Shown here piece by piece: positions 29,173 to 37,769 of a DNA stretch of 64,000 nt. The notes under the pieces were generated by a model, which ran no database searches, was not told the DNA's origin, and saw only the letters and a list, made by a program, of their open reading frames with translations. Each line of letters opens with the position of its first letter. Position 1 is the first letter of the stretch. Origin of the DNA: Betaproteobacteria bacterium HGW-Betaproteobacteria-7 (GTDB lineage Bacteria > Pseudomonadota > Gammaproteobacteria > Burkholderiales > Rhodocyclaceae); the NCBI GenBank assembly GCA_002840765.1, contig PHCE01000007.1, positions 1 to 64,000 on the forward strand, given 5' to 3'. The translations under genes were made by a program, and so were the position numbers.

Positions 29173-29204
29173 GCCCGAGTGTTACGCCAACGTAACACTC
29201 GGGC
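29173..29204. promoter_or_regulatory. Palindrome 2 (GCCCGAGTGTTACG-CCAA-CGTAACACTCGGGC), putative regulator site/UAS
   Basis: 14-bp perfect inverted repeat with 4-nt spacer between divergent operons. Confidence 0.7.
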
Positions 29205-29275
29205 AACGCCTTCATTCATGGTGAATCGTTGGCGATGGCCGCCAGATGGGCACTTGGCTGGGTGGTGCCAGGCAG

Positions 29276-29291
29276 TGGCCCACATGTTGCG
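29276..29291 (+). promoter_or_regulatory. Candidate sigma54 -24/-12 promoter
   Basis: TGGCCCACATGTTGCG: GG-N10-GC spacing; ~85 bp upstream of the FeS subunit ATG. Confidence 0.65.
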
Positions 29292-29375
29292 TTATTGATA
29301 CGGAAATTCGCCGCGCCACGAGTGGTTGCGGCCCATTCAGCGCAACACACCACTGCAACCAGAGGAGGCAAGCAG

Positions 29376-30068
29376 ATGAGTGAAGGACCAGGAGTTTCGG
29401 GGGGCGGCAAGCGACGTTATGCAATGGTGGTCGATACCCGCCGCTGCATCGGCTGCATGGCCTGCCAGGTCGCCTGCAAGGCGGAGTACGACACACCGCT
29501 CGGGGTCAATCGGACCTGGGTGCCGTACAAGGTGGTCGGCAAGTACCCCAACGTCAAGAAGCAGTTCCTGCCACGCCTGTGCAACCACTGCGAAGATCCA
29601 CCGTGCGTGCGCAACTGCCCGGTCGAAGCCACCTTCGTCGTCGAGGATGGCGGCTTCGTGTTGCAGCGCTATGAGCGCTGCATCGGCTGTCGCAGCTGCA
29701 TGGCCGCCTGTCCGTACAACGCCCGTTTCATGCTGCCGTCGCACCGGACCTACACGCCGATCACCAATGTCGTCGACAAATGCACCTTCTGCTTTCACCG
29801 CGTCACCCAGAACCTGGTGCCGGCCTGCGTGCAGACCTGTATCGGTCGTTCGCGCGTCTTCGGCGATCTCAACGATCCGAACAGCGAGGTCTCCTATTTG
29901 GTGGCCAAGAACGCGACCCAGGTGCTGCGGCCGGAGCAGGGGACCAAGCCGCACGTCTTCTACATCGGTGCCGACCGCAATGCCACCGAGTTCGGTCGCG
30001 ACGCGTATCACAAGCCGGAAGTGATGGAGCTCGAGCGCTCCGCCTTCAAGCGCAACTTCAAGATCTGA
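29376..30068 (+). CDS. 4Fe-4S ferredoxin-type electron transfer subunit (TtrB/PsrB/SrdB-like)
   Basis: CIGCMACQVACKAE, CNHCEDPPCVRNCPVEA, CIGCRSCMAACPYNAR, CTFCFHR. Confidence 0.93.
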   Translation: MSEGPGVSGGGKRRYAMVVDTRRCIGCMACQVACKAEYDTPLGVNRTWVPYKVVGKYPNVKKQFLPRLCNHCEDPPCVRNCPVEATFVVEDGGFVLQRYERCIGCRSCMAACPYNARFMLPSHRTYTPITNVVDKCTFCFHRVTQNLVPACVQTCIGRSRVFGDLNDPNSEVSYLVAKNATQVLRPEQGTKPHVFYIGADRNATEFGRDAYHKPEVMELERSAFKRNFKI

Positions 30069-30078
30069 GGGGGAAATC

Positions 30079-30936
30079 ATGGGTGATTACGTCTGGTTCC
30101 ATGATGTGTCTTGGCATGCGAGTTATGCCGTCTATTTCTTCGTTATCGGCATCGTCGCCGGCCTGTCTTTCATCTCGTACGGCTCGTGGCGCACGCCGGC
30201 CCTGCGGCCGTTGCGCGAAAAGTCGGCCTATGCCTCTTTCGTCCTGCTCGCTCTGGGCGGTCTGCTGCTGATCGCCGACCTGTCGCAGCCGCTGCGCTTT
30301 CTCAACATCCTCAATCCGTTCTATCTGAAGCTCAGTTCGCCGCTGGCCTGGGGGGCACTCAACATCGTTGCCTTCACCATTGCCTCGGTCTTCTACATCC
30401 TGGCGTTGCGCAATGGGGACGAGAAGAAGGGCGGTCTGCTGGCCCTGATCACCGCACTGCTGGCGCTCGGTCTGCCCGTTTATACCGGTTTCGACCTGTC
30501 GGTGCACCAGTCGCGGCCGGTGTGGAATACGCCGATCATGCCGGTGCTCTTCGTCGCCCTGGCGGTCGCCTCCGGTTCCGCCGTCGGCGCCCTGCTCGCC
30601 GCCGGCAATGCCGAGGCGCAGAAAGTGTTGCGGGAATACATGCTGTGGTCGGCCGGCGCGGTCGCCGTGATGCTGGTCTCGATCATGGGCACCACCAATT
30701 ATGGCGGTGCGGCCGAGGAATTGACCTTTGCCCTGATGACCACCGGCACCATGGGCCTGCTTTTCGTCGGCGTTGGCTTCCTTGCTGGCAGCGTTGCCCC
30801 GGCGGTGTTGCTGTTCGCGCCGATCGGCAGGACCCAGGGTGTGGTGTTGGTTTCGGCCCTGCTCATCCTGGCCGGCAGTGCCGCCCTGCGCTATGTGCTG
30901 CTGATGGCCCCGCAACAAGTACAGACCCTGTTCTGA
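30079..30936 (+). CDS. NrfD/PsrC-type membrane anchor subunit
   Basis: About eight hydrophobic helices; located between FeS and Mo subunits (B-C-A order). Confidence 0.9.
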   Translation: MGDYVWFHDVSWHASYAVYFFVIGIVAGLSFISYGSWRTPALRPLREKSAYASFVLLALGGLLLIADLSQPLRFLNILNPFYLKLSSPLAWGALNIVAFTIASVFYILALRNGDEKKGGLLALITALLALGLPVYTGFDLSVHQSRPVWNTPIMPVLFVALAVASGSAVGALLAAGNAEAQKVLREYMLWSAGAVAVMLVSIMGTTNYGGAAEELTFALMTTGTMGLLFVGVGFLAGSVAPAVLLFAPIGRTQGVVLVSALLILAGSAALRYVLLMAPQQVQTLF

Positions 30937-30961
30937 TACAGGTCACGAGGAGATCAAGAAA

Positions 30962-33601
30962 ATGGAAATGCCAAAAGTCACACGCCGTACCTTCCTCAAG
31001 GTCAGTGCCGGATCGGGGGCGGCGGCGGCGGCCGCACCGCGTCTGCTGTCGGCCATGGAGAACGATCTCGGCGGCAAGGATTTCGATCCGGTCGGCGGCG
31101 CCGAGCGCAAGGCCATCCCGGTCAACTGCCACGTCTGCAACATCCAGGATGGCGCCATTGCCTATGTCGAGAATGATCGGGTGGTCAAACTCGAAGGCAA
31201 CCCGGAACATGTCTCGACGCGCGGCCGTTTGTGCGCCAAGGGCAATTCGGGCATGTGGTACAGCTACGACCCGGATCGCATCCTCTACCCGCTGAAGCGC
31301 GTCGGCGCTCGTGGTGAGGGCAAATGGAAGCGCATCACCTGGGACGAGGCGCTGGCCGAGGTTGCGGCCAAACTTGATGCGGCACTCAAGGAGGACCCGA
31401 ACACGATCATGCTGAAGTACGGTCGCAACCGTACCGGTGGCACCATCGACCGCTTCATGAAGACGCTGGGCTCGGCCACGGTGCTCAATCACACCTCGGT
31501 CTGCGAGTCGTCGAAGAAGTGCGGCATGGAGCCGACCTGGGGTCCGGACATTGAAACCCCCGACTTTGCCAATGCCAAATACGTCCTCAATTTCGGCTCC
31601 AACGTGCTGGAAGCCTCGTACTTTCACAATCCGCTGTCGCAGCGGGTGACCGAAGGCCGCGTCGACAACCAGATGAAAATCGTCACCTTCGACGTCCGTC
31701 TGTCGAATACCGCCGGTTTCTCCGACGAGTGGATTCCCGTCTTCCCGGCTACCGACGGCGCCGTCGCCCTGGCCATCGGCCACGTGATCCTGCGTGAAGA
31801 CTTGCAGGACTCGGAGTTCATCAATACCTGGACCAATGTCACCGTCGATGAGCTGAAGGCGCACTACCAGCAATACACGCCGGAATGGGCAGCGAAAATT
31901 TCCGGCGTGCCGGTCGAGACCATCGAGCGCATCGCCCGCGAGTTCGCCACCACCAAGCCGGCGACCTTGTTCACCTACCGCGGCCCGGCCAAGCACCTGT
32001 ACGGTTCCTATAACGAGAAGGCTTGCATGATGCTGCCGATCATGACCGGCAACGTCGAGAAGAAGGGTGGCTATTGTCTGCCGCGCGGCATGGGCTGGCC
32101 GCAACCGATGCCGGAGCCGGGCAAGCCGGCGCATGATTCGGTGCTGGCACATCCGCCCGAGTATCCGCTGGCGGCGCACAAGGTCAGTCATCTGGTGCCG
32201 TTCTGGATCGCCGAAGGGCGGCAGAAGATCAACGTCTACTTCACCTACCAGGACAACCCGGTGTACACCAATCCGGGCGCCCGGGCCGTCTGGGGCAAGC
32301 TGCTCAGCGACGAGAAATTGATCCCGTACTACATCTCGATGAGTTCGCACATGGGCGAGGAAACGGCGCTGGCCGACATCATCCTGCCTGACTGTCCCTA
32401 CCTCGAGCGCTGGGAGCCGGAATCGATGCCCAACTCGCTGTGGCCGTGGCTAGGCATCCGTCAGCCGGTGCACAAGTCGCTCGGCGAATCGCGCGAGAAC
32501 CGCGTGCTGCTGCGCGACATCATCCACAAGCTGGACCCGGATGGCGCCCGTGGCATGAAGCGGTTCTGGGATTTCAAGGATGGTGAGGACTACATGCGCC
32601 ATCACTTCGACAACGTGCCCGGCCTGAAAGAAGCCGGTGGCCTCGACTTTCTGAAGAAGCACGGCGTCTGGCCGATCTACGGCAAGCTCGATCCGAAGTC
32701 CGGCAAGGTCACCGACAAGACCGGCCGCGAAATCCGTGCCGAATACGGCCTCCACATGAAGGAGTTGTTGGCTGCCGACATGGCTGGTACCACCGTCGAT
32801 GGCAAGGGCAGCATCATGAAGAACGGCAAGGCCATTGGTGTGCGCCGCAACGGCAAGAACTACGTCGGCTTCCCCACCGGGGACCGGCTGATCAACGTGC
32901 GCGTGCAGATGTGGGCCGATCATGGCTTCAATCCGATGCCGACCTTCAAGCGCATTCCCTGGCACGAGGCCATGAAGGAGGACGAATTGATCCTGTCCAC
33001 CTTCAAGCTCAATGTGCACAAGCAATCGCGCACGGCGGCCGTCAAATGGCTGGCCGAAATCGCCCACAGCAATCCGGCCTGGATGAATCCGGAAACCGCC
33101 GCCAAGCTGGGGGTGAAGACCGGTGACCTGGTGCGTGTCGAAAGCCCGGTCGGCCATCTGGTGACCAAGGTCTACGTCACCGAAGGCATCCACCCGAAAG
33201 TGGTCTCCATCCCGACCGGTTTTGGACACTGGGAGTACGGCCGTCTGGCGACGCTCAAGGTCAAGGACAAGAAGGGCGACTATAGCCACGGTCAGGAAGA
33301 CCCGGACCTGAACAACGTCTGGTGGGACGATAAGGGCGTGCATCCGAACGACATCATCCCGGTGGTTGCCGATCCGATCGGCGGTTCGCAGGGTTGGTAC
33401 GACACGGTCGTCAAGGTCACCAAGGCCGGCCCCGATGACAAGTACGGCGACAGCGTCGCCGACTGGGATAAACACATGGCGGCCTACAAGGAGACCATGC
33501 GCTACGCCTACACCGGCGACCTGCACCGCAAGATGCATCCGGAAATGGCCGCCTGGGCCGGTCCGGAAAGTGTCAAGCACAAGGCCGCGGGCGGGCATTG
33601 A
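30962..33601 (+). CDS. Molybdopterin (bis-MGD) oxidoreductase catalytic subunit, DMSO reductase family, Tat-exported (TtrA/SrdA/PsrA-like; substrate unknown)
   Basis: Tat motif TRRTFLKVS; NCHVCNIQDG...GRLCAKG; HTSVCESSKKCGMEP putative Mo-Cys ligand region. Confidence 0.93.
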   Translation: MEMPKVTRRTFLKVSAGSGAAAAAAPRLLSAMENDLGGKDFDPVGGAERKAIPVNCHVCNIQDGAIAYVENDRVVKLEGNPEHVSTRGRLCAKGNSGMWYSYDPDRILYPLKRVGARGEGKWKRITWDEALAEVAAKLDAALKEDPNTIMLKYGRNRTGGTIDRFMKTLGSATVLNHTSVCESSKKCGMEPTWGPDIETPDFANAKYVLNFGSNVLEASYFHNPLSQRVTEGRVDNQMKIVTFDVRLSNTAGFSDEWIPVFPATDGAVALAIGHVILREDLQDSEFINTWTNVTVDELKAHYQQYTPEWAAKISGVPVETIERIAREFATTKPATLFTYRGPAKHLYGSYNEKACMMLPIMTGNVEKKGGYCLPRGMGWPQPMPEPGKPAHDSVLAHPPEYPLAAHKVSHLVPFWIAEGRQKINVYFTYQDNPVYTNPGARAVWGKLLSDEKLIPYYISMSSHMGEETALADIILPDCPYLERWEPESMPNSLWPWLGIRQPVHKSLGESRENRVLLRDIIHKLDPDGARGMKRFWDFKDGEDYMRHHFDNVPGLKEAGGLDFLKKHGVWPIYGKLDPKSGKVTDKTGREIRAEYGLHMKELLAADMAGTTVDGKGSIMKNGKAIGVRRNGKNYVGFPTGDRLINVRVQMWADHGFNPMPTFKRIPWHEAMKEDELILSTFKLNVHKQSRTAAVKWLAEIAHSNPAWMNPETAAKLGVKTGDLVRVESPVGHLVTKVYVTEGIHPKVVSIPTGFGHWEYGRLATLKVKDKKGDYSHGQEDPDLNNVWWDDKGVHPNDIIPVVADPIGGSQGWYDTVVKVTKAGPDDKYGDSVADWDKHMAAYKETMRYAYTGDLHRKMHPEMAAWAGPESVKHKAAGGH

Positions 33602-33675
33602 GAGAAGTTCTGTTGTAGCAACGAGCTTGGGTCCGCCAACGTCAGCGCTGGCGGACCAATTTTTCTGGAGTAGTC

Positions 33676-34515
33676 ATGCTCGATACCGCATTTGCCATTG
33701 AACCAGTTGCCGGGACCTCTCTTCCGGTGGAGATCGATACGGCCGCTCTGGCGGAGGAATGCCGGGCACGCGCCGATATTTATCGCATGCTGGCCGGCGT
33801 GTTCATCGAAGAACCCAGCCCCGCGTACATTGCCGCCATGCGTGACGGAAACCTGCTGAGCCGCCTGGCGGAGGCAGGCATCACCTTTGGTGAGGATTTC
33901 CTGGCCAGTGATGCGCCTGCATTGGAAGAGGCGCTGGCTTGCGAATACGCCACCCTGTTCGCCTCTTCCGGCTGTTTCCCGCCGGTTGAATCGGTGCGCC
34001 TGCTCGGCCGTTTCAAGCAGGAGCCTTGCTTCCAGCTGGAAAAAACCTATCGCGAAGCCGGGTTCGTCTTGTGCAAGGGGCGCTTTGAAGTCTTCCCGGA
34101 TCAACTCGGCGTCGAACTGCTGTTCGTCGCCGAGCTGCTCGGGCGCTGTGTCGAAGCCCTCAATACCGATCAGCTCAAGGAATACCGGCGCCTGGAAAAG
34201 GAGATCAAGCGTTTCTGGACGCAGCATCTCGGTCTCTGGGTGCGTGGCTACTGCCAGTTGATCGGCCGCGCCGCGAATCATTCCTTCTACCGGCAGATGG
34301 CCCGCTTCCTGCACGGCTTTGCCGAGGAGGAGATTGTCGCGCTCGGCTTGAAGCGGCTCGACGATCTCGACATGGGCCGGGCCGTGGTGCCGAAGAGCGA
34401 GATCCAGGTCGAATTCAATCCGGACGAACCGGTGTGCGGTGGCTGCGGACCGAGCGATGCGAAGTCCGCCGGGGCTGCCAGTACGATCCACAAACTGCAC
34501 GACCTGCGTTTCTGA
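33676..34515 (+). CDS. TorD/DmsD-like Mo-enzyme maturation chaperone
   Basis: ECRARADIYRMLAGVFIEEPS..., ALACEYATLFASSG, all-helical; directly follows Mo subunit. Confidence 0.82.
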   Translation: MLDTAFAIEPVAGTSLPVEIDTAALAEECRARADIYRMLAGVFIEEPSPAYIAAMRDGNLLSRLAEAGITFGEDFLASDAPALEEALACEYATLFASSGCFPPVESVRLLGRFKQEPCFQLEKTYREAGFVLCKGRFEVFPDQLGVELLFVAELLGRCVEALNTDQLKEYRRLEKEIKRFWTQHLGLWVRGYCQLIGRAANHSFYRQMARFLHGFAEEEIVALGLKRLDDLDMGRAVVPKSEIQVEFNPDEPVCGGCGPSDAKSAGAASTIHKLHDLRF

Positions 34516-34525
34516 GGAAACAAAC

Positions 34526-34975
34526 ATGCTGCTCGATCTGCACGCCCGCCCCTTTGCCCAGCCCGACCGCCAGGTGATTTCCCAACTCGACTGGAGCGAA
34601 GTCGCTGCCCTGTGGGACAACAACCAGCTCGGCCAACTGCACGACTGGCTGAACGAACGCTGGTCGCGGCTGATCCGCGACAGCCAGCTCGGCCAGCAGG
34701 ATCCGGAGGCTGAGTTCCTGCAGGCGCTGGCCTTCGCCGTCCTTGCTCTGTTCTTCACCCAGAACCAGAACCAGGAAGGCGCCCTGTTGATGGCTGACGA
34801 TGCCATCATGGCGCTGAACAAGTACCGGCCGAGCTATCTCGGCGTCGCCATCGAACCAATCGTCGGCACGCTGCAGGAGTTGCGGCCATTGCTCTGCGGT
34901 CTGGCTGCCGACGATCCCTGTCCGCTGTATCCCTTTGCTTATCCGAAATTCCAGCATGGTCTGAGCAGCCAATGA
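34526..34975 (+). CDS. Uncharacterised helical protein in Mo-enzyme operon
   Basis: Open frame in operon, 4-bp overlap with next gene, RBS GAGGAAAC. Confidence 0.7.
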   Translation: MLLDLHARPFAQPDRQVISQLDWSEVAALWDNNQLGQLHDWLNERWSRLIRDSQLGQQDPEAEFLQALAFAVLALFFTQNQNQEGALLMADDAIMALNKYRPSYLGVAIEPIVGTLQELRPLLCGLAADDPCPLYPFAYPKFQHGLSSQ

Positions 34976-35655
34976 CACTGCGCTTCTGCTGTCTGCGTGA
35001 TACCCCGGACAATGTGCCGGGGCCGCAATTCGTTTTCGACGGGCCGGCGATCGAGGCCTACCTTGATTGCTGCGCCGCCGTCATCCTGACCGAAGGCGAC
35101 GAGCAGCGGGCGGCGACGCTGCTGGAAGCCGGAGTGCCGCTGTTGCTGATCGGCGAGGCGGCCTTGCGCGACAGCGAAGTCCTTACCCGCCTGGCAGAAC
35201 GTTTCGGCAATGAGCGCATCGGCCTGCAGGTGCCGGTCCGGCGCCTGGCGGTGGACTGGTCCTTCGAGACGGTTTCCAATGCCGATTTCAAGGTCGTCAC
35301 CCCGTCACTCTGTGCTCCGACCTGGGAGGTGCTCTTTGCTGACGGCTCCGGTAGCGGCACGCATGCCGACTGGTGGATCGGCCAGATGCTGGAACGCGGC
35401 GCGCAATGCGTGCTGCTGCGGGCCGACATCGACAGCGACGACGATCTCAATCTCTGTGCCGGGCTGCAGGAAAGCCTCGGCGACCATCTCTGGGTCGCGC
35501 CGCTGGCACTGCGCGAGCCGTCCATCGAGGCCTGGGTGGAATTCGGCCAGGTACGCCAGCTGGCCCTGCCGCCCGAATTGTTTGACCGCCGCGAAGTCTG
35601 GCAATCGGCGCCGCCGGAAATCGCGGCCACTGATGCACCCAAGGAGTTCGCATGA
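34972..35655 (+). CDS. HisA/HisF-like TIM-barrel-like protein (divergent)
   Basis: EAALRDSEVLTRLAERFGNERIGLQVPVRRL and DWWIGQMLERGAQCVLLRADIDSDDDLNL resemble HisF core; remote homology. Confidence 0.6.
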   Translation: MTLRFCCLRDTPDNVPGPQFVFDGPAIEAYLDCCAAVILTEGDEQRAATLLEAGVPLLLIGEAALRDSEVLTRLAERFGNERIGLQVPVRRLAVDWSFETVSNADFKVVTPSLCAPTWEVLFADGSGSGTHADWWIGQMLERGAQCVLLRADIDSDDDLNLCAGLQESLGDHLWVAPLALREPSIEAWVEFGQVRQLALPPELFDRREVWQSAPPEIAATDAPKEFA

Positions 35656-36113
35656 AAGCCCGCCTTGCCGGTTGCCTGCTGGCCCTGTCGTTCTGCCTTT
35701 CCGCCTGGGCCGAGGTGCCCTTGCTCGCCGGTCAGGACCTGGCCAAGGCGCTGCAGGGCGTGCCGCCCTGTTGCGTCATCGATGGCCGGCGGGAACTCAA
35801 CCGGGTGCGGGCGCCACTGTCCGAGGCCTTGCCCTACCGGCCGGGCCTGAAGATCAAGCCGACGGCCAGCGTCGTCGTTCTGGCTGATAGCGACGGCGAG
35901 GCGCTGCGTATCGCGGCAGTTTTTGAGAAGCAGCATCCGGGCAAACGCATTCTCGCCGTCAAGGGCGGTGTCCAGGGTTGGCTGGCGGCCAAGGCCGCCG
36001 CTGGTGAGGAGACGCATCCCGGCGCGCCGGGCGCTGGCATCCAGTTCGTCATCCCGCACAACACCTGCGAAACCGGCGAGCCGTTGCAGAAACTGCAAAG
36101 CAATAAAAAATGA
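35652..36113 (+). CDS. Exported rhodanese-like protein, apparently lacking catalytic Cys
   Basis: Signal peptide MKARLAGCLLALSFCLSAWAE; CVIDGRRELNR...ILAVKGGVQGWLAA. Confidence 0.65.
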   Translation: MKARLAGCLLALSFCLSAWAEVPLLAGQDLAKALQGVPPCCVIDGRRELNRVRAPLSEALPYRPGLKIKPTASVVVLADSDGEALRIAAVFEKQHPGKRILAVKGGVQGWLAAKAAAGEETHPGAPGAGIQFVIPHNTCETGEPLQKLQSNKK

Positions 36114-37213
36114 GTCTGGCGACCCCGAGCCTGCGCAACAGCCAATGCACGCGCTATCGCTATCGCTACAGCGAATGCCAGCGTTGCGCCGATGCTTGTC
36201 CGCACGAGGCAATCGCCCTCGGCGATGAGGGTGCCGCACTGATTGCCGATAAATGCCAGAACTGCGGCCTGTGCCTGAGCGCTTGCCAGACCGGCGCCTG
36301 GTCGAGCAGCAGCTTCCGCTTGATCGATCTGTTGCGCCAGGCCATCAAGCTGCCGGCCTGGCAGGTCGTCTGTGCGCCCGCCGGGGCGACAGCGGATGCC
36401 ATCGTGCCCTGTCTGGGCGCCGTCGACGGGGTGACCCTGGCGTACATGGCCAAGCGTGGCATCCCGGTGACTTTGCACGGGCATTGGCATTGCACCGAAT
36501 GTGCGCACGGCAGCACCGGGGCGGCGCTGCTGGCTGAAAATCTCGATGCCGTCGCCACCTTGCGCCAAGGGGCAGGGGCGGCAGGAATCGACTGGGTACT
36601 GCCGCAGCTTGCCCCGCCACCTGGCGAGGCCTCGACGAAGGCGCGCCAGAAGGAATTCGCCCCGGCCCGGCGACAGTTGTTCCGCCGCCTGGTCGGTCGC
36701 GGTGTCGACGAAGTCATCCTGGCGCCGGAGTCCGAGGATTCTCCGGTTCCGGAAAAAGCCATACGGCCGGGGCCGTATTCCCTGCCGGAGCGCCGCGAAC
36801 TGCTGCAGATCGTCACCGGCGTGAAGACCGGCGAACCTTTCCCGATGCGCCTGCATGACGCGCTGCCGCTGATGAAACTGAGCCTGCAGCCGGGATGCAC
36901 GGTTTGCGAAGCCTGTTTTCGCGTCTGCCCGACTGGTGCACTCCTGATCGATGAAAATCCGGATGCCTGGGCGCTGCAATTCCGTCTGGATCGCTGTGTT
37001 GGCTGCCAGGCCTGCCTTGAGGTCTGTCAGCCGCGCGTGCTCGATGCCGAAGCCAGCTTCGACGCCCGCGCCGAGCAGCCCGTGCGCCTGTTGCTGTCCT
37101 TGAACAAGCAGCGCTGTTCGCGTTGCGACCGCCATTTCGTCTCCGCCGTGCCGGAAAAGACCTGCCCGGTCTGCCGTGACGACGAGGATGCTTTCACCGC
37201 CATATTCGGCTGA
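36110..37213 (+). CDS. Multi-cluster 4Fe-4S ferredoxin-type protein with C-terminal CxxC...CPVC element
   Basis: CQRCADACP, CQNCGLCLSACQ, CTVCEACFRVCP, CVGCQACLEVCQ, CSRCDRHF...CPVCRDDE. Confidence 0.85.
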   Translation: MSLATPSLRNSQCTRYRYRYSECQRCADACPHEAIALGDEGAALIADKCQNCGLCLSACQTGAWSSSSFRLIDLLRQAIKLPAWQVVCAPAGATADAIVPCLGAVDGVTLAYMAKRGIPVTLHGHWHCTECAHGSTGAALLAENLDAVATLRQGAGAAGIDWVLPQLAPPPGEASTKARQKEFAPARRQLFRRLVGRGVDEVILAPESEDSPVPEKAIRPGPYSLPERRELLQIVTGVKTGEPFPMRLHDALPLMKLSLQPGCTVCEACFRVCPTGALLIDENPDAWALQFRLDRCVGCQACLEVCQPRVLDAEASFDARAEQPVRLLLSLNKQRCSRCDRHFVSAVPEKTCPVCRDDEDAFTAIFG

Positions 37214-37229
37214 ATAACAGGAGATAAAC

Positions 37230-37628
37230 ATGCAATGGGAATTCTCGCCGGAAGACGTCGTCAAGGCACGGGCCGATTATGGCCTGGAAGATTTTCGTCG
37301 CGACCTGGCTGAAGAAGTGCGCCTGAACCTGCCGCCGGCCGATGAACTGCTGGAACGGCGCAGCTTCAACCTGATCTACGACCTGTGCTACGCGCTGGCT
37401 ACCAACAAGGATATCGACGCTTTTCTCGGTGCCTATGCCTACGATCCGCCAACCGTCGACTTCCTGCGCGAGATCGAACCGGTGATGGCCGGCAACGTCG
37501 AGATGCTCGGCGCCATCCTGCAGCGCCTGATCATGGATCGCATCGAGTCCGGCATGGTGCTGGAGCAGGCGATCGAGGATGTCGCCGGCTGGCATCGGCA
37601 ACTGGTCGCCGAGCCGGTCGCCGCCTGA
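37230..37628 (+). CDS. Uncharacterised small helical protein, last gene of Mo-enzyme operon
   Basis: RBS AGGAGA before ATG, operon context, followed by terminator. Confidence 0.7.
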   Translation: MQWEFSPEDVVKARADYGLEDFRRDLAEEVRLNLPPADELLERRSFNLIYDLCYALATNKDIDAFLGAYAYDPPTVDFLREIEPVMAGNVEMLGAILQRLIMDRIESGMVLEQAIEDVAGWHRQLVAEPVAA

Positions 37629-37701
37629 GCGCCAATCCAAACGTATCCACAGATAATCCGGATTAGTGTTGTTTTGGAGCCGCACTGCCGGCGAGAGCCA
37701 A

Positions 37702-37736
37702 AAGAAGAAGGCCAGCAGTACGCTGGCCTTCTTCTT
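37702..37736. terminator. Bidirectional-type terminator hairpin
   Basis: AAGAAGAAGGCCAGC-AGTAC-GCTGGCCTTCTTCTT, 15-bp perfect stem. Confidence 0.75.
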
Positions 37737-37769
37737 GGTCAGCCCCGCTGTGGGGCTGGTACTTCCCCG

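Noticed and set aside
29173-29204. Hairpin considered as transcription terminator
   Set aside because: No T-tract and it lies between divergent gene starts, so an operator is more likely
30863-32350. 495-aa minus-strand ORF
   Set aside because: Antisense to Mo catalytic subunit; shadow ORF
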